Of a stretch of 64,000 bases of DNA, positions 1 to 7,561 are shown one piece after another. The notes under the pieces are model-generated. The model saw only the letters and a list, made by a program, of their open reading frames with translations, searched no databases and was not told where the DNA came from. The stretch's first letter is position 1, and each line of letters opens with the position of its first letter. The stretch is from the NCBI GenBank assembly GCA_023251115.1, contig JAHEZK010000003.1:1-64000 (forward strand), written 5' to 3'. This DNA is from Nitrosomicrobium frigidum (SeqCode) (GTDB taxonomy: Archaea > Thermoproteota > Nitrososphaeria > Nitrososphaerales > Nitrososphaeraceae). The position numbers and the translations under genes are program-made.

Positions 1-189
1 CTTATTCTCTTAACAATCATGCAATTGAATATTATATTGGTTCATGCTGATTCCTCGGATCTTTCGTACTGTGCAAATGGTGAAGGCAAGGACGGAATTA
101 AGGTCAAAATTTGTAGTGTAAATAAGGAAAAATGTGAAAAGAATGCTAAAGAAAACGACATTTCTGCATCTTGTAACAAGATGCATTAA
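1..189 (+). CDS. Small secreted Cys-containing protein, 5' truncated
   Basis: An open frame enters from the window edge and stops with TAA at 187-189, giving about 62 visible residues. It begins with a hydrophobic stretch ending in VHA before DSS, which looks like the end of a signal peptide with an A-x-A-like cleavage site. The mature part is short, charged and holds four cysteines (YC, IC, KC, SC), which could form two disulfides outside the cell. The next gene, on the opposite strand, encodes another small exported protein with four cysteines. I do not recognise a family. The true start lies outside the window. Confidence 0.5.
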   Translation, partial: LILLTIMQLNIILVHADSSDLSYCANGEGKDGIKVKICSVNKEKCEKNAKENDISASCNKMH

Positions 190-263
190 ACTAAAACTAA
201 CGAATTCAACAATGCAATACCCGGATTAGCGTAGCTAATATTGTACTCTTTGTGAAATTTAAT

Positions 264-488
264 TTACCTCTTCGTAGAATTAATAGGATCACTGTTTGTG
301 TTGCATTCGTCTATTTCGCAGGTATTTTCGACACGATATCCATCGAGGTTTGAAACCATTTCACATTTTCCATTGATGCATACCTGCATCGTTGACTCTC
401 CGTAAGTATGAACCTGATTAATAGAGATTATTAAAGTCACCATCATGAACGTGACAATAGAGCAGTAAAGAATTAGGGCGCTTCTCAC
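264..488 (-). CDS. Small secreted protein with four cysteines
   Basis: A 74-residue protein. Residues 6-29 are hydrophobic after a short Arg-containing N-terminus, consistent with a signal peptide. The mature part contains the pattern C-x4-C followed by C-x4-C (VCINGKCEM and NTCEIDEC), suggesting two disulfides. It converges with the Cys-containing secreted fragment at the window start, so the two may be diverged relatives. An AT-rich tract precedes the start. No family recognised; function unknown. Confidence 0.5.
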   Translation of the reverse strand: MRSALILYCSIVTFMMVTLIISINQVHTYGESTMQVCINGKCEMVSNLDGYRVENTCEIDECNTNSDPINSTKR

Positions 489-633
489 ATTTCTTTAACT
501 TATTCTAAATATATTTAAGATTCGACAAAATCAATAGTAACAACAGCAATGAATTATTTTTCATATAATTGTTTAATTGGTGGTTAAATTGATCAAATAT
601 GAAAAACTCAGGATTGCAAAAAGAGGATAATTC

Positions 634-807
634 ATGGTAAAACAGAAAAAAATTCTAGGAATAGTAGGAGCGGTTCTTGCGATAGGAGGAGGTATCACCT
701 GGTTTCTCCATCAATATCTTGTCTCCGTGTTACTATGGGGTGCTGCGGGGTTAATACTTCTAAAACTAAACAAGGCCAAAAGAAAAGCCAATTCAAAAAG
801 AAGATAG
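634..807 (+). CDS. Small membrane protein (57 aa)
   Basis: An ATG at 634 preceded by an AAGAGGA Shine-Dalgarno-like tract opens a 57-residue frame. The product has a Lys-rich N-terminus (MVKQKK), one long or two short hydrophobic helices over residues 8-45 (GIVGAVLAIGGG, then VSVLLWGAAGLILL) and a strongly basic tail ending SKRR. This looks like a small inner-membrane protein with positively charged cytoplasmic ends. No homolog recognised. The ribosome-binding site and the regular hydrophobic/basic arrangement argue for a real gene. Confidence 0.45.
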   Translation: MVKQKKILGIVGAVLAIGGGITWFLHQYLVSVLLWGAAGLILLKLNKAKRKANSKRR

Positions 808-1034
808 TGTATTTGTGGGACCCGATTCATTAGCAAAAATGTTTCAGTAACATAATATCATGGTCTTCAGTCGGATTAATAATTTCCACAAATCAGCTTG
901 CAATATATGAGTTTATTATTTCACACTACGATGCTTTTGATAGTTTTTTAAAATAAATTTTTCCTATGGTTTCTTCTAAATGATATTATCTAATTTCTTA
1001 ATAGAAATCAAAATCTTATCATATAGATCAATAA

Positions 1035-1304
1035 ATGCAAATAGAAATAGACGAATGTGTCTATTGGATACTTCATACTGTTGTATCAAATGATCTGCTA
1101 AAATATAATCACGTTACGGTAAGGGAAGAAAACTTGGAATTCATAGTTGTTGAAGCAAAAAACTATTTTATCGACTTGACAGGATTAACAAAAATAGAAA
1201 AAATTACAGGTATGAAGCTGCTACAGATGAAGTCATTCAATGGCGTCTCGTACCTGTGGTTTGGTAGGAAGATGAAGTTAATCCCATCCACAATCCCACA
1301 ATAG
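1035..1304 (+). CDS. Hypothetical protein (89 aa)
   Basis: An 89-residue soluble-looking protein starting with ATG and MQIEIDECVYW. It has alternating hydrophobic and charged segments compatible with a small alpha/beta fold, and a C-terminal basic patch (FGRKMKLIP). No signal peptide, membrane segment or known motif is visible. It stands alone between a small membrane protein and a minus-strand zinc-ribbon gene. I cannot assign a function. Confidence 0.4.
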   Translation: MQIEIDECVYWILHTVVSNDLLKYNHVTVREENLEFIVVEAKNYFIDLTGLTKIEKITGMKLLQMKSFNGVSYLWFGRKMKLIPSTIPQ

Positions 1305-1409
1305 AATTTTGTCTTATCTGAGAAATCGATGATCCCCTTTCTGAAAGAAAATTGTTACCATGCTTTTGGAGGTTCTAAGGAAGAATGTTTTTTCAGCTCC
1401 AATTTTTTT

Positions 1410-1688
1410 CTATTTCATATTACTTTTAAGGCCAAAATAACATGAATGACATTGAGATTTAGCATATATGACTCCCTTGTTACCGCACGTAATGCATTTT
1501 TTGTCGTAGTCAATTGTAGAGTCTGAGGATTTTATCTTTTGCATACACTTACCGCATACAGGGGCTTCAAGAGCATAGCTTGATAGAAAGCCTTTTCCAC
1601 ATTGATTGCATCTAAAACTGTACATCTTCCCTTTAGGTCTCCATTTCTTTAATACGTCGATAAATCCCATATTGAATAATAGCATCAA
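1410..1688 (-). CDS. Zinc-ribbon protein with two CxxC pairs sets
   Basis: A 92-residue protein with eight cysteines in CxxC pairs: CNQCGKGF, then CGKC, then CITCGNKG, then CHSC. Two four-Cys zinc sites are therefore likely (about residues 27-49 and 66-83). The rest is short and basic. The start may be the second Met (MGFIDVL, seven residues in), because the first six residues are unremarkable. Such double zinc ribbons are common in archaea and are often nucleic-acid or protein-interaction modules; the role here is unknown. Confidence 0.55.
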   Translation of the reverse strand: MMLLFNMGFIDVLKKWRPKGKMYSFRCNQCGKGFLSSYALEAPVCGKCMQKIKSSDSTIDYDKKCITCGNKGVIYAKSQCHSCYFGLKSNMK

Positions 1689-1910
1689 AAGACTTTATTA
1701 ATCTACATTTGTGCTAGTTGGATTTCAAAAAGCACTTAAATTTGATTGATAAGTTGTCTACACGAAACATAACACCACAAAGAAGAGCTTCCCCATCAAA
1801 TTAATGGGTATATCTTGCTCAAAGCTAGGTGGAGGTGGAGATTATTTAGTGAAATTTTTATTTAAAGTAAATATACTAAATAATCAAGATATTAAATAGG
1901 TACTAGGAAA

Positions 1911-2456
1911 TTGAAAGATGAAAATAATACTTTGAACGATTTCAATAAATATGATATTTTTGAGAAATGGAAGAAATTACAGAATTTTCCTACCCTTGGG
2001 ATGTTTAGTGTTCTAAATAAAGATTACAACGAATACATGGAAGATTTGATAACGTTGAACAAGATCCTAATGGATCTTCAAAAATATTTCTCCAATTACT
2101 GGTTGCAAATGTCCAAAACTCAATTCCAAGCCATTGGAAACCTTATTCTGAGATCAAAGTCGGATCCAAATGTGAATGATCCAAATTCTGAAAAATTCAG
2201 GCTTCTTGTAATTGACGCATTTGAGGAAGCCTATAGTTCCCTTTTTTCCTCAAAAGAGTTTGCAATATCGTACAACGAAGTATACTCAAAGCAGCTTGAC
2301 TTTGTAAATCATATTAACAAAATAGTTGAAAAAAATCTTAATTTATTAAATATACCTACTCGGTCGGAATTAGATACGGTTCTAAAGGACCTACAAGAAA
2401 TTAAAAAGACTCTAAGAACTCTAAAAAATGGATACGAAAGACTAGAAAAAAAGTAA
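1911..2456 (+). CDS. phaE: PHA synthase class III, PhaE subunit
   Basis: The 181-residue product is a helical, Lys/Glu-rich protein whose C-terminus contains the PhaE hallmark LNIPTRSELDTVLKDLQEIK followed by a coiled-coil tail. PhaE forms the active class III polyhydroxyalkanoate synthase with PhaC, polymerising 3-hydroxyacyl-CoA at the surface of carbon-storage granules. It starts with TTG; the ATG seven bases further on is out of frame. It is much shorter than typical bacterial PhaE (about 350 residues), as usual for archaeal versions. phaC follows after 20 bases, clearly one operon. Confidence 0.88.
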   Translation: MKDENNTLNDFNKYDIFEKWKKLQNFPTLGMFSVLNKDYNEYMEDLITLNKILMDLQKYFSNYWLQMSKTQFQAIGNLILRSKSDPNVNDPNSEKFRLLVIDAFEEAYSSLFSSKEFAISYNEVYSKQLDFVNHINKIVEKNLNLLNIPTRSELDTVLKDLQEIKKTLRTLKNGYERLEKK

Positions 2457-2476
2457 ATTATTGATTTGATTTAGAA

Positions 2477-3535
2477 ATGACTAGCCAAGAACGGAAAACC
2501 CCAGAACAGAGCGGATTTGATCTTTCAAAAGTAGCCAAAACAATTGAGCTACTCTCCAGGGGAAATCATATTTCTGTGGGGGATACTCCAAACGATATTG
2601 TATCTGAGACAAGGCTATACAGACTCTTGCATTATCGCAGCCTTGTGAAAAGGGTTTCTTCTACTCCAATATTGGTCGTATATGCATTAGTTAACAGGTC
2701 ATATGTACTTGATCTTCAGCCTAACAAAAGTTGGATTCGCCATCTTTTGATGCAAGGATTTGACGTATACTTACTTGATTGGAAGTCTCCTACTAGAATG
2801 GACAAGTATGTCTCATTTGATGATTATGTAAATTCTTACATTGATGATTGCGTGGAAATAGTTCAGAATAATAATTCTTCGGACAAAATTACTATTCATG
2901 GATACTGTATGGGATCTTCTATGTCGGCGATGTATACATCCTTACATCAAGAAAAGATCAAGAATTTGGTTACAATCGCGCCAGTGATTGATACAAGTAA
3001 AGACACAACAGTAATTGCAAATATTTCTAAGCAGATGGATATTGATAAGCTGGTATCCTACATAGGTTACCTTCCCCCAGAAAAGCTCTATGAATGTTAC
3101 TCTATTTTGAAACCGTTCAAACAGGGAGTTAACAAGTACTTTAATCTCATTGAAAATATTGAAAATGAATCATTTGTGCAGAATTTCTTACGTATCGAAA
3201 AGTGGCTATATGATACACCACCGATTGCCGGTGAGACTATCAAACAATGGATAAACGATATTTACAAAAAAAATCTCCTGGTTAAAAACCAATTTAGATT
3301 AGGAACTGCCATCGTAGACCTTAAGAAGATTAACGTTCCTCTTCTAAATATCGTTGCAGAGGAGGATCATCTAGTCTCTCCTGAATGCAGCGTTCCCTTA
3401 AACGAAGTAGTATCGAGTGAAGATAAACGACTAATACGATTCCACACAGGTCATGTGGGATTAATTGCAAGTAGCTATTCTCAGAACAACGTTTTACCAA
3501 AAGTAGGACAATGGCTTAAATCACGGTCAAACTAA
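2477..3535 (+). CDS. phaC: PHA synthase class III, catalytic PhaC subunit
   Basis: A 352-residue alpha/beta-hydrolase-fold polymerase, the usual length for class III PhaC. The lipase-like box is GYCMGS with the nucleophile Cys144, which carries the growing polyester chain. The other triad members fit Asp297 (in EEDHLVSP) and His326 (in TGHVGL). The conserved WIRHLLMQGFDVYLLDW segment precedes the box. It lies directly after phaE. Substrate is 3-hydroxybutyryl-CoA or a similar thioester. Assignment is secure from the motifs and the partner gene. Confidence 0.95.
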   Translation: MTSQERKTPEQSGFDLSKVAKTIELLSRGNHISVGDTPNDIVSETRLYRLLHYRSLVKRVSSTPILVVYALVNRSYVLDLQPNKSWIRHLLMQGFDVYLLDWKSPTRMDKYVSFDDYVNSYIDDCVEIVQNNNSSDKITIHGYCMGSSMSAMYTSLHQEKIKNLVTIAPVIDTSKDTTVIANISKQMDIDKLVSYIGYLPPEKLYECYSILKPFKQGVNKYFNLIENIENESFVQNFLRIEKWLYDTPPIAGETIKQWINDIYKKNLLVKNQFRLGTAIVDLKKINVPLLNIVAEEDHLVSPECSVPLNEVVSSEDKRLIRFHTGHVGLIASSYSQNNVLPKVGQWLKSRSN

Positions 3536-3580
3536 GTAAATCCAATTCACTATAATAGTTAAGGATTAACTAAATCAAAG

Positions 3581-3892
3581 TCATTTGTCGGAACTATTTT
3601 TATGTTTTCTTTCGATCGGGATTACTATGACTTGGACAAGGTCTCCATCATCGATTTTCAATGCCTGCCTCTCAGCCTCCGGTATTGAGATTCTACCGCC
3701 GCTTTGTATAGTAGTCTTGAACATTGCATGATGAAATGTCAGGCCCTGTAGCATTGAAAAGAAATTTTGCATCGCGTCCAATTGAATATTTGAAAATTTC
3801 TTAAAGAAATCTTGTTGTGCCTGTGTCGTGTTATCTATTGCCTTCTTGTATGATTCCATGTCTTCATTAACTTCAGGCTTATCTTCACCCAT
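3581..3892 (-). CDS. AbrB-domain protein with phasin-like N-terminus
   Basis: This 103-residue protein has two parts. Residues 15-55 are a Gln/Phe-rich amphipathic helix (QAQQDFFKKFSNIQLDAMQNFF) resembling granule-coating phasins. Residues 60-93 (GGRISIPEAERQALKIDDGDLVQVIVIP) form an AbrB/MazE-type swapped-hairpin domain. In haloarchaea a phasin and an AbrB-like regulator sit beside the PHA synthase; here both features appear in one small protein convergent with phaEC. It probably coats PHA granules, regulates the operon, or both. The combined role is inference. Confidence 0.7.
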   Translation of the reverse strand: MGEDKPEVNEDMESYKKAIDNTTQAQQDFFKKFSNIQLDAMQNFFSMLQGLTFHHAMFKTTIQSGGRISIPEAERQALKIDDGDLVQVIVIPIERKHKNSSDK

Positions 3893-3914
3893 ACTCCTAA
3901 TTTCTAGGATACGT

Positions 3915-4739
3915 TTATTTAATACTATTGAATCCTTTCAAGAAATCGATTGCTATTTTACAAAATATTTCTGGTTTTTCAGTAAAGGGTGTATGACCAC
4001 ATTTTGGTATTACTAGCAAATTAGATTTGGGAATTTTCTTATAATCGTCTGCATATTTGACCGGTATCATTTCGTCCTGTTCTCCCCATACTATTATTGT
4101 AGGTGAAAGTATTTTGTCGAGTCGAGAAGACAAGTTTGGAGTATTCCTGATTCCAAGCATGGTAGACATGAATGCATATTTTGCATTCGGAAGTTTCATT
4201 CTATCGATAAAATCTTCTATAGTTTGTTCCGTAACCGTTCGGGGGTCAAATGCCATATTGATGAAGGCTCTCCATACATTTTCATGTGTTGGGTAAAGCG
4301 ACGCGAGAATATACTCCTCCAGTGTTCTCGTCGAACTTTTCATGGTCCCAGCTGGAGAAACTAAAACTAGTTTGTTTACTATTTGGCTATTCTTAATTGC
4401 AAACTCTGCTGCAACTAATCCACCAAAAGATGAGCCTGCAATGCTTGTTTTCTTGATTCCCAAACTGTTCAGGAAGTCTTCCAGAAATTTTACAAAGAAG
4501 GATATGTTGTACTCAACCGTTGGTTTGTCGCTATAACCAAAGCCAACTATATCTGGAACAATTACCCTAAAATGATCATAAAAGAATGGAATCACTTTAG
4601 ACCACCTTTCGGCAGATGCGCCTATACCGTGCAATAAGACTAAGGTATCTTTTTTCTTTGTATCGACATTATCATAATCAAGATATCGAATCCTGTTTCC
4701 ATGAACCCGAATATTTCTCACTGGAATTTGAATGGACAA
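3915..4739 (-). CDS. Alpha/beta hydrolase
   Basis: A 274-residue alpha/beta-hydrolase. The oxyanion segment LLHGIGASAERW is followed by the nucleophile elbow GSSFGG (Ser104); Asp222 (WGEQDEMIP) and His249 (CGHTPF) complete the triad. The family covers esterases, C-C hydrolases and dehalogenase-like enzymes, so substrate cannot be read from sequence. Its place 22 bases upstream of the AbrB/phasin-like gene, on the same strand and facing phaEC, suggests a role in PHA turnover, for example as a depolymerase or oligomer hydrolase. That link is inferred from context only. Confidence 0.85.
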   Translation of the reverse strand: MSIQIPVRNIRVHGNRIRYLDYDNVDTKKKDTLVLLHGIGASAERWSKVIPFFYDHFRVIVPDIVGFGYSDKPTVEYNISFFVKFLEDFLNSLGIKKTSIAGSSFGGLVAAEFAIKNSQIVNKLVLVSPAGTMKSSTRTLEEYILASLYPTHENVWRAFINMAFDPRTVTEQTIEDFIDRMKLPNAKYAFMSTMLGIRNTPNLSSRLDKILSPTIIVWGEQDEMIPVKYADDYKKIPKSNLLVIPKCGHTPFTEKPEIFCKIAIDFLKGFNSIK

Positions 4740-4931
4740 TAATCTGCGGTCTGATAGATATCTCTAGGTCCACTTTATTACTTTTATCATATTCGCCCTT
4801 TTTTATGATATGATAACCCAGCTCAACCGCGCCTTCATTAGAACTCACAATCTGGGTAACCACTTTGTATTCCTTAAATCAAATCTTATCTTCATTCATG
4901 ATAATCCATCCATTTTTTTGATGTTTATCAA

Positions 4932-5741
4932 TTAGGCATTTTGGTAAAAATCGAGTATCAATCTAAGCGCAATTCCGATAAAAGTAATTCCAAGAAGTAA
5001 TCTTAGTTTTTGCTCACTCAATTTGGTTGATAATCTTGATCCTATTTGAGCACCTGCAAATGCCCCTATTGATAGTAATATAGCAGGTACGTATTGAGGA
5101 TTTCCTAGTATTATGTGAGTGGATAATCCTACCAAAGATGTAATCATGAGAATAAATTGTGAAGTGGGAGCAGCCAAATACATTGTTAATCCTAGAATCA
5201 TTATCATTAAGGGAACAAATACGACTCCTCCTCCTATCCCAAATAAACTAGAAATGATTCCTGCAACAAATGTACTGGAGAAAAAAAGAATCCTTACCCA
5301 CAAGTTTTGGAATGACAAGGAATTTCCGGCGAGTATTGATTTCTTATAAATTAGATAAATTCCTGTACCAATCAGTACTATTGCAAGAAGTATCTTGAAA
5401 GAACCAGGGTCTATTCCAACTGAAAAAAAAGATCCTATTATTGCGCCCGGAATTGATAACAGTGCCATCTTAATTCCGAGCATATATTGAATCTTTTTTG
5501 ACTTACTGTAAGCAAGGGTCGAGGAAATGCTAGTTGAAGAAACTGCAAACAGACTAGTGCTTGCTACCTGCGGGGGAGAGAGACCAAGGAATATCAGGAC
5601 GGGAGATATTATTATTCCTCCGCCAACCCCGATCATCGACCCCAATATGCCCGCAAGTAATCCAACCAATATGAAAAAAGGGAAAAGCAAAAAGTCTTGC
5701 AAATCTAATCTAATACCTGTTATTTCTAGTACGATTGTCAT
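4932..5741 (-). CDS. TauE/SafE family permease
   Basis: A 269-residue integral membrane protein with about eight hydrophobic helices. It carries the family repeats: a Gly-rich LVGLLAGILGSMIGVGGGIIISPVLI near the N-terminus and a second SSLFGIGGGVVFVPLM in the middle. TauE/SafE proteins export or import small sulfur or organic anions (sulfite, sulfoacetate). It stands alone upstream of the PHA cluster, and its 5' region is AT-rich. Substrate unknown; a link with the sulfate-reduction genes at 43-45 kb is possible but unproven. Confidence 0.85.
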   Translation of the reverse strand: MTIVLEITGIRLDLQDFLLFPFFILVGLLAGILGSMIGVGGGIIISPVLIFLGLSPPQVASTSLFAVSSTSISSTLAYSKSKKIQYMLGIKMALLSIPGAIIGSFFSVGIDPGSFKILLAIVLIGTGIYLIYKKSILAGNSLSFQNLWVRILFFSSTFVAGIISSLFGIGGGVVFVPLMIMILGLTMYLAAPTSQFILMITSLVGLSTHIILGNPQYVPAILLSIGAFAGAQIGSRLSTKLSEQKLRLLLGITFIGIALRLILDFYQNA

Positions 5742-5847
5742 AAGTTAATAAATTGTTTGCAAATTTCGAATTGCAAAACTATCAAATTCAGATGCTTGTT
5801 ATAGTTAGGAAATAAAATATATTTGGTTCATGCTGTACTTGTAATAA

Positions 5848-6024
5848 ATGGAAGAGTATTACTGTAATATTTGTCAGAGAGCAATAGAGTCGGCATCCCT
5901 GGAAAACCACATTAAAGAATCTGATCATGCTAAACGCAAAAGAGAGTTTGAAAGACAGTTAGAAACAAATAAGGAATCCAAAAAATCAAACATGTCAGTT
6001 GTGGAATTGTGGAAAAAAGACTGA
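5848..6024 (+). CDS. Small C2H2 zinc-finger protein (58 aa)
   Basis: An ATG at 5848 gives a 58-residue product. The N-terminal half holds the pattern C-x2-C-x11-H-x5-H (CNICQRAIESASLENHIKESDH), a C2H2-type finger. The remainder is a highly charged helix rich in Lys/Arg/Glu. Archaeal one-finger proteins of this size are common and mostly uncharacterised; some bind DNA or RNA. It stands alone between the TauE gene and the site-2 protease gene. The conserved finger geometry makes it a convincing gene despite its size. Confidence 0.65.
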   Translation: MEEYYCNICQRAIESASLENHIKESDHAKRKREFERQLETNKESKKSNMSVVELWKKD

Positions 6025-6235
6025 TATTGGTAACGATTTATGATAATTTTTAATATCATGCAATTTTAAACTGACATTTCACTATCTCATTTGAAATAGT
6101 TTAATTTCTTTGATACTTTTTATATTTTAGTTTCGATGAGTTGATTTAAATATGTAAATTATTCTAGTTAAAGATCTGGAAAAACAAAAACAACAAGGCG
6201 TTCACGCCGATATTTTTCATCCGTTTCCCCTGATA

Positions 6236-7393
6236 TTGCTACATACCCCGTTTGGCCTAAAATTCTTTGATTATGTAGCAAAGACTAGAATTGCAAGGGC
6301 CTATGCTAGAGCAAATACATACTTAATGCCAGTAATAACAGCCATTATGCTATTTTTCCTTGTACTTGCAATTTCAAATATGATATCGAGTGTTTCTGTG
6401 AGAGAGGATCTTAGAGAATTAGGACCTAGGGCGAATCTACTAATCCCAGTAATTAATCCCCTATTACCTATTACTTACACTCTGGTTGCGCTCGTAATTA
6501 GTGTGTTTATACATGAAGCGGGACATGGAATCGTTGCAAGGGTTTATGGCTTAAAGGTAGATTCAACCGGTATTGCATTTATACTATTTATTCCAGTTGG
6601 AGCGTTCGTCAATCTTGACCGGGATGAATTAAACAAGGCAACATTAAAGCAGAAAAGCGCAGTACTTACGGCAGGTCCATTAAACAATATGATTCTTGCT
6701 GGGATCTCATTCGCATTATTATTTGTTGTATTATCCTCCTTAACACCAATTTCTACTGATGATACCTCTAACAGTGGAATAGAACTAATTACCGTGACAA
6801 AGGGATCTCTTGCAGAGAGAATTGGGCTCACAGAAGGGTCTAAGATTCTTTCAATTGGGCAGACTGACATTAGTAGCCAAAGTGATTTAACACAAATATT
6901 AAGATCAAATATAGGTAAACAGCTTCCTATCATGTGGCAGGATAAAAATGGGGTTCAAAGGTCCAATACCTTCTCAATTCCTCCTGATGCTGATCCTAAT
7001 AAACCGATTCTTGGAGTTACAGCGGCATCGGCAGATCCTATAGCCATTCTAGAGACATATAAGAAGCACCCTATACTTTTGTTGCAGATGCCGACCCAAA
7101 AATCTACGCCATTTTCAGATTATATGGCACCAAAATATGTATCGAATTTAATTGGTACGTCATTTCCCACAATTGCAAATACACTCTACTGGTTATTCTT
7201 TATCAATTTCAATCTTGGATTATTTAATGCCCTTCCGATATCAATTTTGGATGGAGGACAATTGTACGGTTCACTCATAGAGAGCAGATCTAAAATTGAT
7301 AAGAATCGTCTCAATCAAATCTCGTCAGCAGTATCCACGATAACGATAGCTATTGTGGCCATGTCTTTACTTCTACCATACCTGCCATTCTGA
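6236..7393 (+). CDS. Site-2 protease family membrane metalloprotease
   Basis: A 385-residue multi-span protein. The zinc-binding HExxH motif is His93-Glu-Ala-Gly-His97 inside a membrane helix; the third ligand region is NALPISILDGG (Asp339) near the C-terminus. Between them, residues 180-250 form a PDZ-like domain. This is the architecture of site-2/RseP-type intramembrane proteases, which cut membrane-bound regulators. The start used is a TTG; the frame stays open upstream to 6158 without an ATG, GTG or TTG. No anti-sigma-like partner is adjacent, so the substrate is unknown. Confidence 0.88.
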   Translation: MLHTPFGLKFFDYVAKTRIARAYARANTYLMPVITAIMLFFLVLAISNMISSVSVREDLRELGPRANLLIPVINPLLPITYTLVALVISVFIHEAGHGIVARVYGLKVDSTGIAFILFIPVGAFVNLDRDELNKATLKQKSAVLTAGPLNNMILAGISFALLFVVLSSLTPISTDDTSNSGIELITVTKGSLAERIGLTEGSKILSIGQTDISSQSDLTQILRSNIGKQLPIMWQDKNGVQRSNTFSIPPDADPNKPILGVTAASADPIAILETYKKHPILLLQMPTQKSTPFSDYMAPKYVSNLIGTSFPTIANTLYWLFFINFNLGLFNALPISILDGGQLYGSLIESRSKIDKNRLNQISSAVSTITIAIVAMSLLLPYLPF

Positions 7394-7441
7394 TTACTGT
7401 AAATTCCAAAATATATATTAAGAGAGAAGTTCACTTTCAGT

Positions 7442-7501
7442 ATGGATACAACCGGTAAGAACTTTAATGACCTTGCTATGTCGTGTTGTGATAGTAATTG
7501 A
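7442..7501 (+). CDS. Possible 19-codon leader ORF before aCPSF1
   Basis: An ATG at 7442 opens a 19-codon frame (MDTTGKNFND then LAMSCCDSN) that ends at 7501. An AAATATATATTA box lies about 27 bases upstream, the right distance for leaderless transcription starting at this ATG. The stop codon sits inside a potential hairpin (GTGATA at 7488-7493 pairing with TATCAC at 7503-7508). The aCPSF1 start follows 60 bases later. It may be an upstream regulatory ORF, or chance. Confidence 0.3.
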   Translation: MDTTGKNFNDLAMSCCDSN

Positions 7502-7561
7502 TTATCACTATTAGCGTAAGGATAATGGAAAATGAGACCGAGTATCTAGAAGAATGTTAAA

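Noticed and set aside
4678-4863. 61-codon minus-strand frame upstream of the alpha/beta hydrolase
   Set aside because: It runs into the hydrolase gene in another frame, has no start signal beyond an ATG, and the hydrolase domain is complete without it.
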